Shown here piece after piece: positions 7,231 to 12,970 of a stretch of 24,160 bases of DNA; within the stretch, counting starts at the first letter, position 1; every line of letters starts with the position of its first letter. The stretch covers positions 1 to 24,160 of the forward strand of contig CAYXNR010000033.1 of assembly GCA_964466595.1 (NCBI GenBank), written 5' to 3'. The stretch comes from JABDGC01 sp964466595 (lineage in GTDB: Bacteria > Pseudomonadota > Gammaproteobacteria > DSM-16500). The notes under the pieces are model-generated. The model did not search any database, had not been told where the DNA came from, and saw only the letters and a list, made by a program, of their open reading frames with translations. The position numbers and the translations under genes are program-made.

Positions 7231-8349
7231 CTAACCCGCTTCTTTCTCAAGCTTGAGAACCTCAAGCATCAACTGCTTCAAATCCTCAAGACCTGCTTTC
7301 TTTTCTGCAGAGATCCAGGCACAAGGAGGATGGTCTTGATAAGCTGGTTCGACATGCGCTTTTATATCGGGGCACAAATCAATTTTGTTAAACACCAAAA
7401 TACGCGGCACGCCTTCTGCTCCAATTTCAGCTAACACCGCATTCACCTGTGCAATATGCTGAGCTCGCTCGGGATCGCTCGTATCCACAACATGAAGTAA
7501 TAAATCCGCCTGACTGACTTCTTCTAAGGTGGCGCGGAAAGCTTCTATTAATTGGTGCGGTAAGTGCCGGATGAAGCCCACAGTATCCGCTAAAATAAGG
7601 GGTCCTCTATCGGGAAAATAAACTCGACGCAAGGTCGTATCGAGGGTGGCAAATAATTGATTTGCAGTAAATACGGCTTCGCCAGTTAACATTTTAAATA
7701 AAGTTGATTTTCCAACATTGGTATATCCTACAAGCGCAACAGTCGAAATCACTGCCTTACTACGCGCTCGTCTGCCTTGCTCGCGTTGTTTTCGAACCTT
7801 TTCTAAGCGCTTATTAATTGTTTTAATTCGATTGCGAATTATGCGTCTATCTGTCTCAAGCTGGGTTTCGCCAGGCCCCCCTCGCAAGCCGATACCACCC
7901 CGTTGTCTTTCTAGGTGTGTCCAGCCCCGCACTAAACGCGTTGCCATATGATTTAAAAAGGCTAACTCTACTTGAAGCTTGCCCTCAAAACTGCGAGCAC
8001 GCTGGGCAAAAATATCGAGAATCAAGCCCGTGCGATCTAAAACCCGGCATTGCAGAAAACGCTCAAGATTGCGTTCCTGACTCGGCGAGAGATTATGATT
8101 GATTAAAACCAGCTCTACTTGCTGCGCCAAGACTTGCTGGCGAATTTCTTCTGCCTTTCCTGTACCAATAAAATACTTGGAGTCCGGCACTTGACGAGAA
8201 CCCGTGATCACAGCAAGAACGCGAGCACCAGCGGATTGAGCCAGTTCCTGAAACTCATTTAAATCTTCATGCATCCGATCCGCAGAAAAATGGATATGGA
8301 CTAAAATAACAGGTTCGCCATTTTTCTGGTTTTTTTCAAGCGCTTTAAT
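7231..8349 (-). CDS. hflX: GTPase HflX (probable AUU start, C-terminal domain missing)
   Basis: Ribosome-associated GTPase implicated in rescue or splitting of stalled ribosomes. It has an N-terminal HflX domain (VILVHIHF, ITGSR, LSPSQERNLER, DRTGLILDIFAQRA, LVRGWTHLERQ), the GGPGETQLETDRR motif, and a G domain with GYTNVGKST (G1), DTVGFIRHLP (G3) and NKID (G4). The first ATG (8274) would delete the conserved VLVHI strand. Between it and the in-frame hfq stop there is no ATG, GTG or TTG. An ATT at 8349 lies 9 nt after AGGAG and restores the family N-terminus (372 residues), so I take it as the start. The protein ends soon after the G domain, about 50 residues short of E. coli HflX (426 aa), so the small C-terminal domain is absent. 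The gene follows hfq with an 18-nt gap and is in the same frame. Confidence 0.92.
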   Translation of the reverse strand: MKALEKNQKNGEPVILVHIHFSADRMHEDLNEFQELAQSAGARVLAVITGSRQVPDSKYFIGTGKAEEIRQQVLAQQVELVLINHNLSPSQERNLERFLQCRVLDRTGLILDIFAQRARSFEGKLQVELAFLNHMATRLVRGWTHLERQRGGIGLRGGPGETQLETDRRIIRNRIKTINKRLEKVRKQREQGRRARSKAVISTVALVGYTNVGKSTLFKMLTGEAVFTANQLFATLDTTLRRVYFPDRGPLILADTVGFIRHLPHQLIEAFRATLEEVSQADLLLHVVDTSDPERAQHIAQVNAVLAEIGAEGVPRILVFNKIDLCPDIKAHVEPAYQDHPPCAWISAEKKAGLEDLKQLMLEVLKLEKEAG

Positions 8350-8367
8350 CTTTACGTACTCCTGACG

Positions 8368-8667
8368 CTATTCGTCTTCTTTACTTGTAGTCGATGGATG
8401 ACCATTTGAATTACTTCGGCTACCATTTCCATGGTTAGAAGAATTAAACTCCAGTAAATTCGAAATATTACGCGCAGGCACGATAGTTGAAATAGCATGT
8501 TTATAAACCATTTGACTAACCGTGTTTCGTAAGAGAACGACAAATTGATCAAAAGATTCGACTATACCTTGTAGCTTAATTCCATTGACTAAATAAATAG
8601 AAACTGGAATTTTTTCTTTTCTTAAGGTATTTAAAAAAGGATCTTGTAGTAAGGGTCCTTTTGACAT
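8368..8667 (-). CDS. hfq: RNA chaperone Hfq
   Basis: Hexameric Sm-like protein that pairs small RNAs with mRNAs. The Sm1 region (LQDPFLNTLRKEKIPVSIYL, VNGIKLQGIVESFDQFVVLL) and Sm2 (YKHAISTIVPAR) nearly match E. coli Hfq. The C-terminal tail (about residues 70-99) is Ser/Asn-rich and variable, as usual. The start at 8667 (MSKGPLLQ) is chosen because GAGG lies 7 nt upstream and the E. coli protein begins MAKGQSLQ; an ATG at 8673 is too close to the ribosome binding site. It ends in TAG at 8368, and hflX continues in the same frame 18 nt later. Confidence 0.97.
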   Translation of the reverse strand: MSKGPLLQDPFLNTLRKEKIPVSIYLVNGIKLQGIVESFDQFVVLLRNTVSQMVYKHAISTIVPARNISNLLEFNSSNHGNGSRSNSNGHPSTTSKEDE

Positions 8668-8684
8668 ATTCATTCCTCATTGAT

Positions 8685-8712
8685 TATTTATGGTTATTCC
8701 TTAATAATGCAA
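8685..8712 (-). promoter_or_regulatory. Possible hfq promoter
   Basis: On the minus strand TTGCAT (8712-8707) and TAAATA (8690-8685) are 16 bp apart, ending about 18 nt before the hfq start. Both boxes are imperfect, so this is only a candidate. Confidence 0.3.
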
Positions 8713-8793
8713 GCACAACTTTTCAGGGGATGAGAATACCTGAATCGTCAGAATCAGGCAAGATAAAAATTTAAACAGTTTATGAGGAAGCTT

Positions 8794-8883
8794 ATGTCTT
8801 TAATGGAAATTACTTCTGCTCTTGCGCAATCGCAAAAGAAAATGATTTCAAGCTGCTTGCAAGTATTCATTTCTCAATTTTAA
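8794..8883 (+). CDS. Possible small ORF, 29 residues
   Basis: In the 300-nt divergent gap between hfq and the zinc-ribbon gene, an ATG at 8794 preceded by GAGG at 6 nt opens a 29-codon frame (MSLMEITSALAQSQKKMI...) ending in TAA at 8883. No domain is recognisable; the C-terminal half is mildly hydrophobic with one Cys. It may be a chance frame or part of a leader. The rest of the gap holds only the two candidate promoters listed here. Confidence 0.22.
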   Translation: MSLMEITSALAQSQKKMISSCLQVFISQF

Positions 8884-8903
8884 CATGCGTGTAAGCCTTG
8901 GCA

Positions 8904-8932
8904 TTTAAATAAAAGCCAAAATAAGGTATAAT
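8904..8932 (+). promoter_or_regulatory. Candidate promoter for the zinc-ribbon gene
   Basis: A perfect TATAAT -10 (8927-8932) is 17 bp downstream of TTTAAA (8904-8909), which matches the -35 consensus at four of six positions. An inverted repeat TTGGC (8898-8902) / GCCAA (8915-8919) overlaps the -35 box and could be an operator. The gene start is 40 nt further on. Confidence 0.5.
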
Positions 8933-8972
8933 TTTAAATCAATTTATTTTTAATTTTAAAGCGGCTAAACCT

Positions 8973-9782
8973 ATGACAAAAGAACTTCAAGCCTCTCGTC
9001 TCTGTTCTTCCTGCGGACAAAAAAAACCGCTGGTTGCTTTTTTAGAACTGGTGGGAGGGAGTCATACTTATGGTAATATTTGCTCTACCTGTCGCGGCAG
9101 CAGCCGAGATCTAAAAAAACCAGTCGAAGAAGTTGATGAAAGCGGCAGCGGCACAACGCGTCTTCAAATCGATAATAAAACAAAAACTCAACGTGAACAT
9201 GATCAGAACGAGCAGCTTAAAGAAAACACAGAGCTTGATTACGAAGAAAAAACTAAAAAAGAAACCTTGGAAGAAGAAAAAAATAATGAAGCAGAACAAC
9301 GTGAAGAAATAGAAAAAAAATACCGGGAAGCTTATTTAGAAAAAACAAGACAGACTCCAATAGCAGCGAAAAACGACAAAGAGGCAGCAACGATGATTCA
9401 GGAAGATCAAATCGCTCATCAGACCCAACATTTTTATTCCGAGAAAACACGGATCACCACTGACTTTCATAATCAAGCTCAAGGCCAACAACTGGGGAAA
9501 AAAACAGCGGGCCTGACACCTGCATACATTAATCGCTATGTCAGCGCAACCGGTCGTTCAGCTGAATCTCTTTTTGGCCCACAACTCGGCCAATTCATGC
9601 GGAATCATTTCCAAGCACAGAGAAAAACGGGCACAACGCTCGTCCAAGAAAAACGGGGGCAAGAATCCAAAACTACTCCCGAGACTGGTGGTAAAAAAGA
9701 AAAAAGGGCAGAGCCCGATAAAAAAGAACAAAAGGAAAATGCGGCAATCGATTTTGTGCGGAATAATTTTAAGAAACGCTAA
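8973..9782 (+). CDS. Zinc-ribbon, Lys/Glu-rich coiled-coil protein of unknown function
   Basis: I do not recognise a family for this 269-residue protein. Its N-terminus has two CxxC pairs (C11/C14 and C37/C40, spaced by 22 residues) that probably bind one zinc. Residues about 45-190 are dominated by Lys, Glu, Gln and Asn with heptad-like helical character. Residues about 176-215 (GLTPAYINRYVSATGRSAESLFGPQLGQ) are less biased and may be a small folded region. The tail is Lys-rich and ends in NNFKKR. There is no signal peptide or membrane segment. It has its own promoter and is convergent with icmQ. A Dot/Icm substrate is possible from position and composition only; a DNA- or RNA-associated protein is equally possible. 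Confidence 0.65.
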   Translation: MTKELQASRLCSSCGQKKPLVAFLELVGGSHTYGNICSTCRGSSRDLKKPVEEVDESGSGTTRLQIDNKTKTQREHDQNEQLKENTELDYEEKTKKETLEEEKNNEAEQREEIEKKYREAYLEKTRQTPIAAKNDKEAATMIQEDQIAHQTQHFYSEKTRITTDFHNQAQGQQLGKKTAGLTPAYINRYVSATGRSAESLFGPQLGQFMRNHFQAQRKTGTTLVQEKRGQESKTTPETGGKKEKRAEPDKKEQKENAAIDFVRNNFKKR

Positions 9783-9809
9783 AATAGGTTTTTAGTCTTT
9801 AAGGTCGCT

Positions 9810-9835
9810 GGATGCCAGCTAAAAGCATGCTGGCA
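9810..9835. repeat. Dispersed repeat with hairpin between convergent genes
   Basis: Carries the core CTGGATGCCAGCTAAAAGC also found exactly at 24118-24136 and in variant form at 7104. Here TGCCAGC (9813-9819) and GCTGGCA (9829-9835) form a perfect 7-bp stem with a 9-nt loop. It lies between the convergent zinc-ribbon gene and icmQ and could serve as a bidirectional transcription barrier, although no clear T tract follows. Confidence 0.5.
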
Positions 9836-9867
9836 CGACGGTATCACGAAGTTATTTCATTGGACTC

Positions 9868-9893
9868 AGGTTAGGTTAGGTTAGGTTAGGTTA
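9868..9893. repeat. Pentanucleotide tandem repeat at the icmQ stop codon
   Basis: Five perfect AGGTT units plus one A on the plus strand (TAACC-type on the minus strand). The TAA of icmQ at 9893-9891 is part of the first unit, so copy-number change would alter only the 3' untranslated region. Such microsatellites can vary between isolates by replication slippage. Confidence 0.9.
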
Positions 9894-10481
9894 GCTTTTC
9901 TTAATTAATTCTCCCTGCTCAGTCATGTGGTAAACCTCATCATTATGGGTAAAAGAAATCATGCGTTCATAGCGCAAAGCGCCTTCTTTTACTTTGATTA
10001 AAGGATTACCTAAGGCATCTTTGAGACCGCCTTCTGCTGGGCTTGGGCCGGGTAAAATCCGATCTTTTTTCATAGCAACTGTTAAATAGGCATGTTGGAC
10101 TTTGTTGGTTTTAGAGCGGATAAAGGCTTCAATATGACTTTGTTCTTGATAGATGGGACGATTGACGCTGAAATCAAAAAAGGCCTTGGGTGTAATCATG
10201 CCCTGCCAGGTACGAAAATTGAGGCCCTGGGCATTATAAAGATGGATATAGCTCAGAATCTCATCTTCTTCCACCTGCAAGGCTTGAAGTGTTTTGCCTT
10301 TTTTCTCTGTGATGGCAGCCTCTTTTTCTATATTTTCTAATAAACCTTGCAAGCGCTCGCGTACAAACTGAAACTTTTCACCGATTTGATGTGTTTTTCT
10401 CAATTGCTCATCCTGCGCAATCGCCTCTTGGATCAGCGCGATTAATTTTGCGAGCTGTTCTTGTTCTTTATCCTCCGGCAT
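9891..10481 (-). CDS. icmQ: Dot/Icm type IVB secretion component IcmQ
   Basis: A 196-residue match to IcmQ (Legionella IcmQ is about 190 aa). In Legionella IcmQ binds IcmR through its N-terminal helices, can insert into membranes, and has a C-terminal domain with an ADP-ribosyltransferase-like fold that binds NAD. Here residues 1-75 are helical and charged (QLAKLIALIQEAIAQDEQLR, FQFVRERLQGLLENIEKEA). Then come the conserved-looking core HLYNAQGLNFRTWQGMITPKAF and a C-terminal half with EAFIRSKTNKVQHAYLTVAM and ERMISFTHNDEVYH. The start at 10481 follows GAGG at about 8 nt. A small ORF 22 nt upstream is the likely partner. The stop codon is embedded in a CCTAA tandem repeat. Confidence 0.88.
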   Translation of the reverse strand: MPEDKEQEQLAKLIALIQEAIAQDEQLRKTHQIGEKFQFVRERLQGLLENIEKEAAITEKKGKTLQALQVEEDEILSYIHLYNAQGLNFRTWQGMITPKAFFDFSVNRPIYQEQSHIEAFIRSKTNKVQHAYLTVAMKKDRILPGPSPAEGGLKDALGNPLIKVKEGALRYERMISFTHNDEVYHMTEQGELIKKS

Positions 10482-10503
10482 ATCTCATCCTCTACAATTC
10501 AAT

Positions 10504-10746
10504 TTAAACAGGAGGCTTATTCTGTGATGAAACAGAAGAGCTAGTCGTCAATAAGGTTTTAACCTGTTCACCCAATCCTTTTAACATAAGCGCATTTTCA
10601 TATAAATACTGAGCTGAGCTCGATGAGGTCTCTTTATTAGAGGGAGCAAGACTTTGCAAATTAGCAGATAAATTCATCTCATGAAGGGCTAACTCACGAA
10701 AAGACTGATACACAAGAAACGCTGCCTCTTTAAAATCAATAGCCAT
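10504..10746 (-). CDS. Candidate IcmR functional homologue (fir-type chaperone of IcmQ)
   Basis: An 80-residue protein with no recognisable family. The start at 10746 (MAIDFKEA) is chosen because GAGGAG lies 7 nt upstream; an ATG at 10773 would add nine residues and place the ribosome binding site inside the gene. Residues 1-37 are an amphipathic helix (FKEAAFLVYQSFRELALHEM) and residues about 46-68 a second one. The ends are Ser/Thr/Pro-rich. In Dot/Icm bacteria the gene directly before icmQ encodes a small, very variable partner of IcmQ (IcmR in Legionella pneumophila, FIR proteins elsewhere) that shares position but not sequence. Size, helicity and the 22-nt spacing to icmQ fit that role. 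The function is inferred from position. Confidence 0.65.
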   Translation of the reverse strand: MAIDFKEAAFLVYQSFRELALHEMNLSANLQSLAPSNKETSSSSAQYLYENALMLKGLGEQVKTLLTTSSSVSSQNKPPV

Positions 10747-10891
10747 ACACCCACTCCTCATTTTTGTTTTCAATCAAAAAAAGCTTATTTTTCTTCTTTA
10801 AGCATAGCATATAAGCTTCGCTCTGCTTCTCTTTCTCTACTTGCGCTTTTTTCTACTCAAGGTAATTGTTTGATTTACATATGTTTTTATT

Positions 10892-11731
10892 TTAGGGCGG
10901 GGAGCTGCCCTCTGTTGAGTCTGAAAAAATACCGGATTTTGCATTCTCCTCAATTTGATAGTTTCTGTGTTGGAGATAAGCGTTGCGCATGAAAATATAA
11001 CGATCCACCGCTACCTGTTCAAAAACATCTTGATACTGAAGAAAATTAGAACGTCGATCCACCACACCCAGACCATAAATACTATAACGGACCACTGTAT
11101 TAGGAATATGAGGGTAGACTGAAAATAAAAAGTAATCGACAGGCCAGCCCATCGCATCCCTGATGGTACTCGGACCAAAAAAGGGGACTTCAAAATAATT
11201 CGATTGCTTATAACCCCAATGGGCGAGGGTTAAACCAAAATCTTCATGGTGAGGTTTTAAACCGATTCTCGATCCGATATCAAACAAACCCACAATACCG
11301 AAGGTTGAATTGATAAAAAGACGCCAGCTATCACTCACAGCATGATAAATTTTAATTTGTAGCAGGTCGTTCACAATGGTAGGGAAGTTATCAATATTGC
11401 TAAAAAAATTGGTGATTCCCTTATGCAAGGGTCTGGGAATGATTTTGTTATAAAGCGTGGCGACTGGCTTTAAAATCATCCTATCCAGGGTATCATTAAA
11501 ATGAAAAACCACCCGATTATAATTAGCGAGTGGATCGGAAGCTTCCACGGGGGCTTGCGACAAATCTGAGGGAGAGGAAGCTTTCGACACCTCTCCTCCT
11601 GGTGAAACCAGTAGATTTTCTGAATCGATCGGTGAATGGTGAGCTGTAGGCAGCTCGGCAGCTTGAACGGAGCAAATCCCCAAAAATGTACTCAAAGCGC
11701 TGATTAAAAAATATGATTTTTTAAACCGCAT
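10892..11731 (-). CDS. mlaA: MlaA/VacJ family outer-membrane lipid asymmetry protein
   Basis: MlaA removes mislocalised phospholipids from the outer leaflet of the outer membrane and passes them to MlaC. The 279-residue protein has a signal peptide (residues 1-24, ending SVQA), a linker of about 40 residues, then the MlaA domain: DPLANYNRVVFHFND, ILKPVATLYNKIIP, NNFPTIVND-like NIDNFPTIVNDLLQ, FGIVGLFDIGSRIGL, DFGLTLAHWGY and VPFFGPSTIRDAMG. The signal region has L-G-I-C, not a standard lipobox because Ile precedes Cys, so lipidation is doubtful. Divergent from prmB and upstream of the fir-like gene by 145 nt. The Mla transporter genes are not in this window. Confidence 0.93.
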   Translation of the reverse strand: MRFKKSYFLISALSTFLGICSVQAAELPTAHHSPIDSENLLVSPGGEVSKASSPSDLSQAPVEASDPLANYNRVVFHFNDTLDRMILKPVATLYNKIIPRPLHKGITNFFSNIDNFPTIVNDLLQIKIYHAVSDSWRLFINSTFGIVGLFDIGSRIGLKPHHEDFGLTLAHWGYKQSNYFEVPFFGPSTIRDAMGWPVDYFLFSVYPHIPNTVVRYSIYGLGVVDRRSNFLQYQDVFEQVAVDRYIFMRNAYLQHRNYQIEENAKSGIFSDSTEGSSPP

Positions 11732-11808
11732 GTAGACTCTTTCCTTTTAAACCCTTTCCGATTTGATTGCTGCAAGTGTTAGGACAGTTTAGCTACAGCC
11801 ATAACAGT

Positions 11809-11836
11809 TTGTCAAAAGACATTAATAGCGTACACT
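11809..11836 (+). promoter_or_regulatory. Candidate promoter of the prmB-gpmI-dotDCB run
   Basis: TTGTCA (11809-11814, five of six to consensus) and TACACT (11831-11836, four of six) are 16 bp apart, ending 27 nt before the prmB ATG. It is the only reasonable promoter I see ahead of this tightly packed gene run, which suggests the dot genes may be transcribed from it. Confidence 0.5.
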
Positions 11837-11863
11837 GTGAGCTTCAAGTGAGTTTGGTATCGC

Positions 11864-12970
11864 ATGTTTAACTTAGCAGCGAATTTATCTCAAAATAAAA
11901 AAAGAAACCAATGCTATCATGCTTTTTTAGCCTTATGCCGCAACAAGGACACGAAGCTTAAGCATTTAATCCGACTCGGCTCCTCTCTCATGCGTCAAGA
12001 AAAACTCTATCATCATTTTTTCGCCAATCATTCCTTGCGCACCCTAGCAACACATTTGGCTTTATTTTCTTTAAAGCTTCCCTATGACTATACCAATAAA
12101 AGCTTTTTAAATAGAAAACTAAGCGAGCAGGAAGCTCGTGCTATTATTCACTTATTCGAAAGAAGAATCGCTGAGCGAAAACCGCTCGCCTATCTCACTC
12201 AAGAAACGCCTTATTTAAAATGGACCTTCTATGTAAACGAAGCGGTACTGGTGCCACGCTCTCTCATGAACACCCGCTTTGAGGAATTTTTAGCCGCTGT
12301 GCCTTGGGAAAATTATCGTGTCTTGGATATGGGTAGCGGTTCAGGTTGTATAGGCTTGAGCTTGGCACTCCTCGATCCAAAAATTAAAGTGGATTTAGTC
12401 GATATTTCTGCTGCAGCCCTAGAAGTGGCAAAGCGGAATGTCGATCGTTATGCCTTAGCTTCACGGGTTCGCTGTATTCAAAGTGATTTATTTGCAGAGC
12501 TTTCAGGAAGCTACGACCTGATTATCACCAATCCCCCTTATGTAACAGACCGGGAATATCAAAGACAACCGGAGGAAATCAAAAATGAACCCGCCCTCGC
12601 CTTAGAGGGCGGCAGCGATGGCTTGGAGGTATTCAATCGTATTTTAATTCAGGCCAGCGCTTACCTTAATCCGAAGGGCCTGCTGATAGCAGAGCTCGGT
12701 TATACGGCAACTAAACTCTTAAAAAAACGGTATCCAAGTTTTCCCTTTCAAAGCTTTTGCTATAAAAAACCACAAACTAAGCAAGGACTGTGGAATAAGC
12801 TAGGACGATTGACGGATCTACCCTTTGAATGGAGTGGCTATCTGGATGGGGTGATTCTCTGGGAGAGGAAAAATTTGCCAACCCAGCTATCCTATCAAAG
12901 TTATCCGCTGAAGAGCTTGCTTTTTAGACTGGTCCGGTTTATGAAAACAAGAAAGAGAAAGCCCTCATGA
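11864..12970 (+). CDS. prmB: Ribosomal protein uL3 glutamine N5-methyltransferase PrmB
   Basis: SAM-dependent methyltransferase that modifies a glutamine of ribosomal protein L3. The 368-residue protein has the N-terminal PrmB helical domain (RKPLAYLTQETPYL, then VLVPRS rather than the PRPDTE of PrmC), the SAM-binding VLDMGSGSGCIGLSLAL (residues 153-169), and the substrate-glutamine motif NPPY (223-226) followed by EPALALEGGSDGLE. It is longer than E. coli PrmB (310 aa), with about 30 extra N-terminal residues, an insertion near residue 290-320 before the FEWSGYLDGV strand, and a basic tail. The ATG at 11864 has only a weak ribosome binding site, so a later start is possible. It ends in ATGA overlap with gpmI. 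Confidence 0.88.
   Translation: MFNLAANLSQNKKRNQCYHAFLALCRNKDTKLKHLIRLGSSLMRQEKLYHHFFANHSLRTLATHLALFSLKLPYDYTNKSFLNRKLSEQEARAIIHLFERRIAERKPLAYLTQETPYLKWTFYVNEAVLVPRSLMNTRFEEFLAAVPWENYRVLDMGSGSGCIGLSLALLDPKIKVDLVDISAAALEVAKRNVDRYALASRVRCIQSDLFAELSGSYDLIITNPPYVTDREYQRQPEEIKNEPALALEGGSDGLEVFNRILIQASAYLNPKGLLIAELGYTATKLLKKRYPSFPFQSFCYKKPQTKQGLWNKLGRLTDLPFEWSGYLDGVILWERKNLPTQLSYQSYPLKSLLFRLVRFMKTRKRKPS

Noticed and set aside
8352..8552. 66-codon minus-strand ORF overlapping hfq in another frame
   Set aside because: The hfq frame shows near-identity to E. coli Hfq; this one is a shadow.
9111..9450. Two Phe-rich minus-strand ORFs opposite the zinc-ribbon gene
   Set aside because: They are the reverse of GAA/AAA-rich codons (TTC/TTT) and are fully explained by the charged plus-strand protein.
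9868..9893. Telomere-like array suggesting a linear replicon end
   Set aside because: Only five units, flanked by ordinary genes on both sides; a microsatellite is the simple reading.
10790..10825. A PmrA-type binding site ahead of the fir-like gene, from two CTTA motifs
   Set aside because: The two motifs are 13 nt apart instead of the 11 nt expected for tandem PmrA half-sites, and the flanking bases do not match.
11864..12970. PrmC (release factor methyltransferase) instead of PrmB
   Set aside because: The segment before the SAM domain reads VLVPRS, as in PrmB, not the PRPDTE of PrmC, and the EPALALEGGSDGLE region follows with PrmB-like spacing. PrmC does share NPPY.
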